A DNA stretch of 64,000 bases from Platerodrilus igneus (Eukaryota; Arthropoda; Insecta; Coleoptera; Lycidae). How positions within the stretch are numbered: position 1 is the first letter of the stretch; each line of letters begins with the position of its first letter. Positions 11,453 through 21,522 of the stretch are shown in pieces. The stretch lies in contig JARFIW010000658.1 in assembly GCA_036346225.1 (NCBI GenBank), forward strand, positions 186,001-250,000. The letters run 5' to 3'. Under the pieces are notes generated by a model. That model worked only from the letters and a program-made list of their open reading frames with translations, was not told the DNA's origin and searched no databases. The position numbers were made by a program, and so were the translations under genes.

Positions 11453-11457
11453 ATGGA

Positions 11458-11995
11458 TACGATATGCAGCAAGAAGGCTAGTGAATTCATCAGATTCGAA
11501 AGAAGATTATGATTGTGTTAATCAGAGAAGCACTATAGTATTCAAGTCTGGAGAAGAAACAATTAGTTTTCGTAAAAGAAGGCTAGTTGATGTAATGGAG
11601 CCTAAAGTCGATAGTGATTGTGTTTCTAAAAAGTTTGCGTTAATCTCGTGAATTAAACCTTTTCATACTGTCTAAAACGTTCTGATAATATACACCGTAA
11701 AGATAAAGCCTTCAACTAGCGTATCACAATGCTTGCTCGCCCAGTTGAAGCCACTGATGCAGCTAATAAACAGTATGTAGATGAAAAATTGGAGAAGCTT
11801 ATATCTAATTTTAAAACGTTTATACAGTTTTTCATCAACTTGACTACGACCTCTGACACAAACGAAAAGGAGCTCGGTCTCGCATTATCATCGATTTACG
11901 AGGCGGCAACAGAAGCTATAGAAAACAAATACTACAAACCAAAGCTTCAGTTTATGCCAAAGGTGCAACTAGATAATGATAGCTCTATTAGTTAA
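11458..11995 (+). pseudogene. Polinton fibre-like repeat protein, broken
   Basis: Two frames carry three related repeats. The upstream frame (about 11460-11650) reads RYAARRLVNSSDSKEDYDCV, then NQRSTIVF, then FRKRRLVDVMEPKVDSDCV, then SKKFALIS. The downstream open frame 11729-11995 starts LARPVEATDAANKQYVDEK. The pattern R-LV--x-P---DxxNKxxV resembles stalk repeats of trimeric phage and virus tail fibres (DAANKxYVD). The C-terminal part (LEKLISNFKTFIQFF...LALSSIYEAATEAI) is probably helical. A stop and intervening non-coding sequence at 11650-11728 break the gene, or two genes are present. The fibre role is inferred from repeat resemblance and from placement in a virus-like element. Confidence 0.5.
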
Positions 11996-12014
11996 ACATC
12001 AGTGTCAAACAAAA

Positions 12015-12946
12015 ATGAGTAAAGAAATCATCATTAAGGAATTAATTAAGCCTGCAATAAAAATTTTCTGCGTCGTCACGCAAATCTGAAGCATGTGAGA
12101 CGCGATCTTATCCAGTCGGACTTGTGCGAATTCCAACCTTACTCTCGTTTTAACAATGGATACAGATATATTCTAATAGTAGTGGATTACTATACAATAT
12201 ATGCATTGGCGGAACCATTAAAAAACAAGACTGGTCTGGAAGCAACAATTGCTATGAAAAAAATATTGGACAAAATGTTGCACGGAAATATGACCACAAA
12301 AGTCAGTCTACAAGCGGATCAGGGGCTTGAATTCTATAACCGCTTCTTTAAGCAACTTATGCAAAAATATAAGATAAGCCATTATTCTATGTATTCCGCA
12401 ATCAAAGCAGGCTTCTGCGAAAGATTAATAAGAACAATAAAAACCAAGTTATACAGAACATTTTACTTGCAAGGCAGTCATTGATGGTTGGATATTTTGA
12501 CTAAGGTAATGGAAGAATACAATAATGCTCCACATCGAGCTATTAACATGACGCCTATGGAAGAAGAAGAGCACCCAGAAAAAATAAAACTCCAAATCAG
12601 CGATAGAGGTGTTACAAGCCGAAGGAAATAACATTGCATTGGTGAAATTGAACGTATATCAAAATATAAAGCAGTATTTGACCGAGGATTTCATCCAAAC
12701 TGGAGTACAGAACTATTCAAAATTGTTAAAGTACAACAAACGATAGCCTGTTTGCTACAAGATTTGGGAGGTCGGCCAATTCAAAGATGTTTCTACGCTA
12801 AAGAAATTCAGACCACAGCGGCACCCGACACGTACCTAGTGAAAAAAGTTTTACGGAAACGGAAGCATGGACGTGAACTATTAGTGTCGTGGTTGGGGGA
12901 TGGTAAAAGTTGGATTAAGAAAACAAACTTGCTTAGTATATATTGA
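12015..12946 (+). pseudogene. Polinton integrase with chromodomain, broken
   Basis: This is a retroviral-type integrase of the Polinton kind, which would insert the element DNA. It starts at ATG 12015 (MSKEIIIKELIKPA), shifts frame near 12062, and continues in the frame 12095-12484. Catalytic residues are visible: D in QSDLCEF, D in LQADQGLEF and E in FCERLIR, with 34 residues between the last two. A stop follows at about 12482; coding continues as WLDILTKVMEEYNNAPHRA. The C-terminal chromodomain lies in the frame ending at 12946 (TYLVKKVLRKRKHGREL, VSWLGDGKSWI). The relative at 40782-41724 has the same order. Frameshifts at several points make it inactive. Confidence 0.8.
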
Positions 12947-13003
12947 TGGAGTTACCACAAGTTTGGTTATTTGAGAATCAACCAACGACAAGAACGCAGC
13001 ACC

Positions 13004-13524
13004 ATGGTTTACATCCTGGATATTCAAGGTTTCCAATTCAAAAGCAGCCAGTTCTTTATAGAGAAAATAGCTATTTTGGATGTGGCATGAAATATTGGTT
13101 CTGCCTTTGGAGTCCACTCATTTGATCAAAAATTTCAAGATACATTGCGCATGACTCCAGAAAAATCTGCATGGACTTACTTGAAAAAACCTGTCGACCA
13201 GTGGACTGTCGTCATTGCACTTAACTTCATATTTAGAAAAGATAATCCCGCCAAGTGCCACAGTGTACGTGAAGGGCTTACAAAAACGAAATATCGTATC
13301 CAGAAAATTTCAGCACCACCATACTGAAAATATTGAAGAATTTTACGTTCCGAATTTGAAAACGTTAAGGATGGATCATGAAGGATTTGGTCATTGTCTT
13401 ATGCATGCGCCAAACAAAAGCTTTTACTTATTCAGAATGCATTGCAATATGTATTTAAGTATAATAAACTTTTTTGACTACTTAGTTTTATTATATAAAA
13501 TTGTACAAAAACATAAATATTGGT
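13004..13524 (+). pseudogene. Conserved Polinton-associated protein, broken
   Basis: The start at ATG 13004 reads VYILDIQGFQFKSSQFFIEK, clearly related to the gene at 40202-40700 (MYIIDIQGFKYKKNEFVCKE). A TGA at about 13088 and frame changes follow; later pieces are ATVYVKGLQKRN near 13250 (compare EVFVKGSRKEE) and a Cys/His-containing tail near 13390-13450. I have seen this kind of protein repeatedly in arthropod genomes but know no function for it. It directly follows the integrase on the same strand, whereas in copy 2 it is convergent with the integrase. Confidence 0.55.
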
Positions 13525-13566
13525 AATAAACAAGCAGGTAGAAAATGCAGCTAAAAATATAGAAGC

Positions 13567-13616
13567 ATGCCCTTTCAAATTAGAATAAAATCGCTTGAAA
13601 ATTACAAGTCACAAAC
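13567..13616 (+). pseudogene. Start of an unidentified reading frame cut by SINEs
   Basis: An ATG at 13567 opens MPFQIRIKSLENYKSQ, and the frame then runs into the SINE pair at 13617. This could be the N-terminus of another Polinton gene. No convincing continuation was found after the SINEs at 14189. Confidence 0.25.
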
Positions 13617-13629
13617 GCAAGCACTTACC

Positions 13630-13865
13630 ATACATGAGATTTTTTCCAATGCTCCACTCGAAGGTACTACATTGGCCAGAAAGCGAGTTTTCTTTTTACC
13701 TAAAAAATTTGGAATTTTGCCGTACCCTTGCTGTTCCAAGCAAGGTAGGGATCTTTAACGTGCGTGACAACACTCACTCACGGAACCTCCATTTTACCTC
13801 TCACCCGAACGACGGTGTGTTTTTATGAAAAATGCTCGCCTAACATTTTTTAAGCGGAACGTGTC
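13630..13865 (-). mobile_element. tRNA-derived SINE, copy A (head truncated)
   Basis: This minus-strand copy lacks the tRNA-like head: it breaks off just after the GTTCC sequence that follows the head. The body and the tail CATTGGAAAAA are present. It is flanked by GCAAGCACTTACC at 13617-13629 and GCAAACACTTACC at 13866-13878. Confidence 0.8.
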
Positions 13866-13878
13866 GCAAACACTTACC

Positions 13879-14175
13879 TTACTTGTGATTTTTCCAATGT
13901 TCCACTCGAAGGTACTACATTGGCTAGGAAGCGAGTTTTTTTACCTGAAAAATTTTGAATTTTTGCCGAATCCTTGCTGTTTCAAGCAAGGTAGGGATCG
14001 TTAACGTGCGCGACAACACTCACACACGTGACCTCCATTTTACTTCTCATTCAAACGAGGGTGTATTTTTGTAAAAAATGTTGGCCTAACATTTTTCAAG
14101 CGCACCGTGTCGAGATTCGAACCCGGGACCTTGGGCGTAGTAGTCACAAACGTACCTCTACGCCACGGACCTGCC
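13879..14175 (-). mobile_element. tRNA-derived SINE, copy B
   Basis: This is a full-length minus-strand copy with the tRNA-like head at about 14105-14175 (B box GGATTCGAAC read in reverse, A box CTACGCCA). The left flank is GCAAACACTTACC (13866-13878) and the right flank GCAAGCACTTACC (14176-14188). It therefore forms a head-to-tail pair with copy A at one target. Confidence 0.85.
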
Positions 14176-14188
14176 GCAAGCACTTACC

Positions 14189-15233
14189 GCACAAACCACG
14201 AGAAAACACTATAGGCATACAACGCGTAAACGTAAACGATAATTGCTACCCGGAGCGATTACACGGTTAATAGTATCGTGGAAAGTTGTATGGGAATTTT
14301 TTCAAAATGAGCAGTAAAGCCGACGGTAATTTTGAATTCCGGTAAATACAATTAAACAGTACCAGTATTAAGGAAACAAAGTTTCACTTTCAAAAAATTT
14401 ATAAAACTGACCCCGTATTAGTAATTATCACGAGGACAGCTGACAAGGTTGATAAACTTTAATTTAATAACAATGAAATGCATTCGCCTTGGGTATATGC
14501 TTAGAAACTGTCAAGTCTCGTAGGAGTAGTCAAGTTTTCACTTCTAAAGAATTAAATTTTGAGCTTGTCGGTATTTAAAACAATAATGATAAGCATTGCT
14601 TTCCTACATTAATTAACCGCGCTCGCAAATGATATACAAAGTCTTTAATTTAATAACAATGGATGTACTTTCGCTCGGTGATTCATTTAGAAAATAATCA
14701 AGCCTGCAATTTCCAAAAATATGACGTAGAGGTTATTAAAAATTTAATCATTTTATTAGTGACTATTCTGTAGACAATAATTATGATATACCCTTAGTAA
14801 ACGTTTAAAGTGTTTTATTAAGTTTCCTTTTAAAAGGTTTAAATTGATTTACGAAAACCTAAATTGATTTTTAAGGTATGGAAATCTATGGTTACTTGGT
14901 TGTCAATAGAGCTATTTAGAGTAGATTTTATTTTGAAAATTTTTTAGGTTTCTTAAAATTATCCCGCAGAAAGGAATTAAAAGTGTTTTAAGTTGGTTTC
15001 AAAGTTTTGGTGTTATTCTTAAAATAATTGAATGGTTTGCATATTGCGGTAAATTTTAAACCACGTTATAATATTTCTATAAATACATTAGCTAAAAATT
15101 TAGGGGTATTCGGGAAATTCCAGATTAAAACGTATATCTCCGGTGACCAAAAAGGATTTAAAGATCAAGTTAAAATTAAATAAACAAATACTTTAAAGGT
15201 TCGGGGCTTCAACAGGGTGTAACTTTGTAAGGT
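14189..15233. other. AT-rich stretch without a supported gene
   Basis: Many short poly-T and AAATT runs and no reading frame with protein character. The phrase CTTTAATTTAATAACAATG(A/G)A occurs twice (near 14456 and 14642), hinting at an old local duplication. Nothing else is recognisable. Confidence 0.5.
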
Positions 15234-15802
15234 ATAGTTCGATTTTAGAAATTCAAACGGGGATAGATTGCCTGGGAAATTAGGGTTCATGTCTAATTAA
15301 CAGATCACCCAGTGTAAAAGTAATTAGGATGGCGCTTGTGACGTAGTGAGTGTGCAATGAGTTCCGGAAATTCAGGAGGCATTACGGTGTTAGGCGATCA
15401 TGCGGCGTTGTCCATGTATTGTGGGTTGCAAACAATTAGACGCTGTGGGGCTCGGGAGGCGCAATCCCTGCCATGTAGGTTGTCTAGCCTAGGTTGGATG
15501 TGAGGCGCTGAGGCGTGAGACGCTGTCCTCGAATCAGTGTATTCCTCTACTCATGGACGCGCTAACTAAAACTTTCTTTTTATAGAACACCACTTTGACA
15601 AGTCCCCTCTATTTACTTGACTTGACTACTATTTTACAACATTTACTAACCTTTTAAAATACAACATATTGTCATGGATTCAACAACAAAAAAATCTTAA
15701 TAAATTGCCTTTTTATTACCTTTCTTGTACTATGTAATTATGTATGAGTATTATGATTATTGAACGCGTGTAACTCATAAAGAATCAGAATCTAACCGTA
15801 GG

Positions 15803-16033
15803 ATGTATAAACAGGACTGCTCAGGCTCGGTGGAATATAAGCAGAACGCACATTCTTCTGTCACAAGCAGCCCCAGTGCGTGTACTGATTTGTCGGTGTG
15901 GCATGATATTACGGTTTGGTACGAAGATGCTAGCTGTCATTATGTACACTGTGCCTTATGCCCAGGAGCGAACGAAGTGCATATGTTTACATGTGAATGC
16001 GTTTCAAATTTAAAAAAACAAACCGAATATTAA
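15803..16033 (+). CDS. Hypothetical Cys-rich ORF, copy A
   Basis: A 76-residue frame is conserved in both tandem units (second copy 19331-19564). Cysteines and histidines cluster in CHYVHCALCPG and FTCECV, a spacing that could bind metal. I do not recognise it. Conservation between units reflects the recent duplication and is not evidence of selection. The C-terminus differs (KKQTEY against KNKPNIK) because of a small indel in an A run. It may well be non-coding. Confidence 0.2.
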   Translation: MYKQDCSGSVEYKQNAHSSVTSSPSACTDLSVWHDITVWYEDASCHYVHCALCPGANEVHMFTCECVSNLKKQTEY

Positions 16034-16337
16034 ATAATACAAGCATCATCTCCAAACAAAAAAAGTTACTACTATTTTGGAATATTCAAATTTAAGAGTT
16101 TATAAACAATCGCTAAAGGACCTATATGTAAAGTAGAAAAGTACAGACAAAATGACTTTGAATAAACTTAAAAAAAGTAGGTTAAGAAGCCTGTGAACAA
16201 AACAATTAAGGAGTTAGTACCGAAACTAGCTTACGAAAAAAGAACAAAATAAAAAAGTTATAAATAAATATTCTTGAATATTGCAGTATAATTTGTATAA
16301 CATTCTCGATATTGTTTAAAGAATATGTCCTTGCCAC

Positions 16338-16577
16338 CTGCGCAGACTGGGCCTGTCAGAGTATCCTACCTGTTGCGGTTGTCAGTATGAGAACGAAACA
16401 ATGCATCATATTTTGTGTACCTGTCCAGCTCTCGTGAAAGTCCGAGGAACTATATTGGAAGACTTTTTGTCCGACACGACTAGAATTAATGACACACCTA
16501 AAGCCCGTCATTCTTATGTTCAACTGCAAAATCGAATGGCTGAATGCTTGAGGACCAGGCTAGTTTTAAGGAGGTAG
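16338..16577 (+). pseudogene. LINE C-terminus with CCHC zinc motif, copy A
   Basis: Reading from GCAGACTGGGC, the frame gives RLGLSEYPTCCGCQYENE, then TMHHILCTCPAL, and ends NRMAECLRTRLVLRR* at 16577. A short C-rich CxxC...H...C block followed by CPAL is typical of the end of jockey/R1/CR1-type LINE reverse transcriptase proteins. About 60 bases of 3' UTR and an AATAAATAATAATAAC tail follow, consistent with a LINE 3' end. It is 5' truncated: I find no reverse transcriptase core upstream. Confidence 0.6.
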
Positions 16578-16639
16578 CACAATGGGTCCATATTGAGTTC
16601 TGAGCGTACGTGACGTATGCCACAGTTTAATAAATAATA

Positions 16640-17983
16640 ATAACAAAATGTTCTTGCCACAAGCTACCTCGCGATTTAATTCTTTTATTTGTGATTAAGG
16701 GATGAGCTGCAACTTAACTAACATTTTTCAGAATTCAAATACTTGGTGACTAAATTTTCGGTACAGAATATATTAAATGTTTTTTTTCGAAACTGTGCGT
16801 TTTAAATAAGGTTTTACGTGTTCCATTTTGGAAAGTAAGCAAGCTTGTAGCTTTCAGTCGAAACTGGTATAAATGGTATCACCTAAGGAATTACAATTCT
16901 TAAGCAAAACTTATTTGCTTGTTTTGATATTTTTCTTGGTCACGCATTACAACTAAGACCTGGTTAAAGATTATATGAATGTTGACATTGTTCCGCATCC
17001 ATTATATGGAAAATGCAGGATTTTAGTTTATATTGGCAAACTTAATCCATTGTAATCGATGGTAGGTAGATTTGAACATAAGATAGACAGGGTATTACAA
17101 CATAGTTAGCAAAGTGTCTCTCTAAATCCTCCAACAGTTTGCGTCCCTTTTTGGCAACTTTTATCTTTCTCGCTAACGACAACGCTAATCTGCTTTTATA
17201 AATGATGGCACACCCTTATATTCCATTACATCGATTACTTCATAAAGACAAGCGGACAGTTATAAATTTATTAACGACCGCCATGCTTCTAATGCCGCAT
17301 GTATATATAAAAATAATCAGCTGTTTCTAAAATCGATTTATGTGTATGACCAAATTGTGACCTACATCTTCCCCTATTCTGTCATAAATCTTTTCAGTAG
17401 GGAAACGGTATATGTAAGTAAGTAAAGTATAAGGGGGTGCTAGAAGTTTTTGATTTTCACGCTCCACCCTATTTATGCCTTACTTAATATTCCGTTATCG
17501 AGAATCCTTTCAAGGGTCGAAACACCGAAACCTTTAATGATAGGATAGATGATATCTATTAAATTGTTTTCAATTGACCTGTATTTGCCATTAATAATCC
17601 AAACGTGATTAAATTTCTAATTGGTTGTAGTTCCAAAACTGTAATCAATTTTAAGATAAGGTAAGTTATGTTCGGTATCTAAGGAATTTAACAAAATTAT
17701 TAAAAATATCCTTCTTTTTATAGTTAATTTAATAACTCTACTTAAAGTTGCCCATTGAGGACTTAAAAATATGACATCGCAAAGAATAAAACCTTTTCTC
17801 GTGATTATGAAATACTATCCCAAAATTATTAAATATCTTATAATTTGAAATTTTATACCATAATTATAAGATAAATTATTCTACAATTATGAGACAATAA
17901 GAAGTACGTTATTGCCAGAAATTTGAGTGCAATTTATCCGCTATACCTTAGTCCGCCAATGTGCGCATTAATGCGCTTTCCAA
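16640..17983. other. AT-rich part of unit A
   Basis: No supported gene. The same sequence recurs at about 20168-21504 in unit B. It lies between the LINE 3' end and the piggyBac left end. Confidence 0.5.
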
Positions 17984-18743
17984 TTAACACGTTGACTACC
18001 ATATGAATCACCGGTGCTGCATAAAGGGTAGTGGAAAGTATACTACTTATATGATGCATATAGGTTAGTTACTATATGGACCAAACATACTATGAGTGCA
18101 ACGGTATTGCAGTAGCACACTAGATGTCACGGGATATTATAAATCTACACATTTTGACCGTTTATCCCTTCTTTAAATTTGATCACCGGTGATTCACATG
18201 GTAGATATGAGAGTGCATGTGTAGCTCATTCAGTGTTGTGTTTGTTTCCTTTGTTTAGTGATTTATATTGAGTGTTCCTTTGCAAAAAATGGATTCTAAA
18301 AAAGAGGAAAAGTTAATGCGGTGGCTCGACGAACTAGAAGCTGAAGGTAAGAAGAATTCGGAAATATTTCATGTTACAACCTAAGTAATAATATTTTTTA
18401 CAAGTAATAGCTCCACAAGCTAATACTGCTGCTCCAACCTTTGATGAAGAATTGCGGGAAGCTGATGAATTTCAGTTTGCTAGTAGTATTGTTGAAGATG
18501 AAGAGCCCTATTCTTCTTCAGGGTCTGAATACAATTCAAGTTCAGAGTCAGAATCTACAGATACAAATTTTTCCAGTGAATTTGAGCCTGCGGATGACGA
18601 CAATGTACATCAAATAAATATAATAAATGAAATGAACATACATGGAGAATTGACAATAAATGATAGCGATAAGCAACCAGAAGTAGATGAGTGGTAGAAA
18701 AAGTTGATGGATCATCTTTGAAACAATTTACCTTTTGTTGGTA
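17984..18743 (+). mobile_element. piggyBac left end, partial copy A
   Basis: TTAA at 17984-17987 is followed by CACGTTGACTACCA, the same terminal repeat as the full element at 21505. A GATCACCGGTGATTC palindrome lies near 18180. The transposase start is at ATG 18289. The copy stops at the tandem-duplication breakpoint at 18743, so this end has no matching right end of its own. Confidence 0.85.
18289..18697 (+). pseudogene. piggyBac transposase N-terminal part, copy A
   Basis: Exon 1 is 18289-18346 (MDSKKEEKLMRWLDELEAE). A 73-base GT-AG intron follows (18347-18419). Exon 2 is 18420-18697 with the acidic Ser-rich region typical of piggyBac N-termini (SSSGSEYNSSSESESTDTNF) and ends at TAG after DEW. 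Removing the intron keeps one frame. Coding signal continues past the stop to the breakpoint. Confidence 0.7.
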
Positions 18744-19330
18744 AGTTCGATTTTAGAAATTCAAACGGGGATAGATTGCCTGGGAAATTAGGGTTCATGT
18801 CCAATTAACAGATCACCCAGTGTAAAAGTAATTAGGATGGCGCTTGTGACGTAGTGAGTGTGCAATGAGTTCCGGAAATTCAGGAGGCATTACGGTGTTA
18901 GGCGATCATGCGGCGTTGTCCATGTATTGTGGGTTGCAAACAATTAGACGCTGTGGGGCTCGGGAGGCGCCAAGAGGCGCTGAGAGGCGCAATCCCTGCC
19001 ATGTAGGTTGTCTAGCCTAGGTTGGATGTGAGGCGCTGAGGCGTGAGACGCTGTCCTCGAATCAGTGTATTCCTCTACTCATGGACGCGCTAACTAAAAC
19101 TTTCTTTTTATAGAACACCACTTTGACAAGTCCCCTCTATTTACTTGACTTGACTACTATTTTACAACATTTACTAACCTTTTAAAATACAACATATTGT
19201 CATGGATTCAACAACAAAAAAATATTAATAAATTGCCTTTTTATTACCTTTCTTGTACTATGTAATTATGTATGAGTATTATGATTATTGAACGCGTGTA
19301 ACTCATAAAGAATCAGAATCTAACCGTAGG

Positions 19331-19564
19331 ATGTATAAACAGGACTGCTCAGGCTCGGTGGAATATAAGCAGAACGCACATTCTTCTGTCACAAGCAGCC
19401 CCAGTGCGTGTACTGATTTGTCGGTGTGGCATGATATTACGGTTTGGTACGAAGATGCTAGCTGTCATTATGTACACTGTGCCTTATGCCCAGGAGCGAA
19501 CGAAGTGCATATGTTTACATGTGAATGCGTTTCAAATTTAAAAAATAAACCGAATATTAAATAA
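19331..19564 (+). CDS. Hypothetical Cys-rich ORF, copy B
   Basis: Duplicate of the frame at 15803-16033, with a changed C-terminus (NKPNIK) because of an indel. No recognised family. Confidence 0.2.
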   Translation: MYKQDCSGSVEYKQNAHSSVTSSPSACTDLSVWHDITVWYEDASCHYVHCALCPGANEVHMFTCECVSNLKNKPNIK

Positions 19565-19865
19565 TACAAGCATCATCTCCAAACAAAAAAAGTTACTACT
19601 ATTTTGGAATATTCAAATTTAAGAGTTTATAAACAATCGCTAAAGGACCTATATGTAAAGTAGAAAAGTACAGACAAAATGACTTTGAATAAACTTAAAA
19701 AAGTAGGTTAAGAAGCCTGTGAACAAAACAATTAAGGGTTAGTACCGAAACTAGCTTACGAAAAAGAACAAAATAAAAAAGTTATAAATAAATATTCTTG
19801 AATATTGCAGTATAATTTGTATAACATTCTCGATATTGTTTAAAGAATATGTCCTTGCCACCTGC

Positions 19866-20099
19866 GCAGACTGGGCCTGTCAGAGTATCCTACCTGTTGC
19901 GGTTGTCAGTATGAGAACGAAACAATGCATCATATTTTGTGTACCTGTCCAGCTCGTGAAAGTCCGAGGAACTATATTGGAAGACTTTTTGTCCGACACG
20001 GCTAGAATTAATGACACACCTAAAGCCCGTCATTCTTATGTTCAACTGCAAAATCGAATGGCTGAATGCTTGAGGACCAGGCTAGTTTTAAGGAGGTAG
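19866..20099 (+). pseudogene. LINE C-terminus with zinc motif, copy B
   Basis: Duplicate of 16338-16577. A 2-base deletion (GCTCTCGTG to GCTCGTG) right after the CTCPA block shifts the frame, so this copy no longer encodes the whole tail in one frame. Confidence 0.6.
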
Positions 20100-20167
20100 C
20101 ACAATGGGTCCATATTGAGTTCTGAGCGTACGTGACGTATGCCACAGTTTAATAAATAATAATAACA

Positions 20168-21504
20168 AAATGTTCTTGCCACAAGCTACCTCGCGATTTA
20201 ATTCTTTTATTTGTGATTAAGGGATGAGCTGCAACTTAACTAACATTTTTCAGAATTCAAATACTTGGTGACTAAATTTTCGGTACAGAATATATTAAAT
20301 GTTTTTTTTTCGAAACTGTGCGTTTTAAATAAGGTTTTACGTGTTCCATTTTGGAAAGTAAGCAAGCTTGTAGCTTTCAGTCGAAACTGGTATAAATGGT
20401 ATCACCTAAGGAATTACAATTCTTAAGCAAAACTTATTTGCTTGTTTTGATATTTTTCTTGGTCACGCATTACAACTAAGACCTGGTTAAAATTATATGA
20501 ATGTTGACATTGTTCCGCATCCATTATATGGAAAATGCAGGATTTTAGTTTATATTGGCAAACTTAATCCATTGTAATCGATGGTAGGTAGATTTGAACA
20601 TAAGATAGACAGGGTATTACAACATAGTTAGCAAAGTGTCTCTCTAAATCCTCCAACAGTTTGCGTCCCTTTTTGGCAACTTTTATCTTTCTCGCTAACG
20701 ACAACGCTAATCTGCTTTTATAAATGATGGCACACCCTTATATTCCATTACATCGATTACTTCATAAAGACAAGCGGACAGTTATAAATTTATTAACGAC
20801 CGCCATGCTTCTAATGCCGCATGTATATATAAAATAATCAGCTGTTTCTAAAATCGATTTATGTGTATGACCAAATTGTGACCTACATCTTCCCCTATTC
20901 TGTCATAAATCTTTTCAGTAGGGAAACGGTATATGTAAGTAAGTAAAGTATAAGGGGGTGCTAGAAGTTTTTGATTTTCACGCTCCACCCTATTTATGCC
21001 TTACTTAATATTCCGTTATCGAGAATCCTTTCAAGGGTCGAAACACCGAAACCTTTAATGATAGGATAGATGATATCTATTAAATTGTTTTCAATTGACC
21101 TGTATTTGCCATTAATAATCCAAACGTGATTAAATTTCTAATTGGTTGTAGTTCCAAAACTGTAATCAATTTTAAGATAAGGTAAGTTATGTTCGGTCTC
21201 TAAGGAATTTAACAAAATTATTAAAAAGATCCTTCTTTTTATAGTTAATTTAATAACTCTACCTAAAGTTGCCCATTGAGGACTTAAAAATAAAACATTA
21301 CCAAGAATAAAACCTTTCCTCATGATTATGAAATACTATTTCAAAATTATTAAAAGTCTTATAATTTGAAATTTTATACTATAATTTTAAGATAAATTAT
21401 TCTACAATTATGAGACAGTAAGAAGTACGTTATTGCTAGAAAATTGAGTGCAATTTATCCGCTATACCTTAGTCCGCCAATGTGCGCATTAATGCGCTTT
21501 CCAA
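20168..21504. other. AT-rich part of unit B
   Basis: Same content as 16640-17983 with minor differences; no supported gene. Confidence 0.5.
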
Positions 21505-21522
21505 TTAACACGTTGACTACCA
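21505..21522 (+). repeat. piggyBac left TTAA and terminal inverted repeat
   Basis: TTAA followed by CACGTTGACTACCA, the reverse complement of the right end. Confidence 0.9.

Larger units (their letters stand above)
7590..13560 (+). mobile_element. Decayed Polinton (Maverick/adintovirus-type) fragment, copy 1
   Basis: Four Polinton-type genes lie on the + strand: a conserved virion-type protein (7603-8433), a fibre-like protein (11458-11995), a retroviral-type integrase with chromodomain (12015-12946) and a conserved protein of unknown function (13004-13524). Three of the four have relatives in the second Polinton at 40.2-52.6 kb. A gypsy element (8460-11452) splits the fragment. No DNA polymerase B, packaging ATPase, protease or terminal inverted repeats were found, so it is a partial copy. 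The left edge abuts a broken LINE at about 7580; the right edge is blurred by SINE insertions after 13617. Confidence 0.7.
15236..18743 (+). repeat. 3.5-kb tandem duplication, unit A
   Basis: Unit A starts at AGTTCGATTTTAGAAATTC (15236) and ends inside a piggyBac transposase (18743). The same sequence resumes at 18744. The start offset is 3508 bases and rises to 3528 after a 20-base insertion in unit B. The two copies are nearly identical, differing by scattered single-base and homopolymer changes. The unit holds an unidentified ORF, a LINE 3' end, about 1.3 kb of AT-rich DNA and the 5' part of the piggyBac element. Confidence 0.9.
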
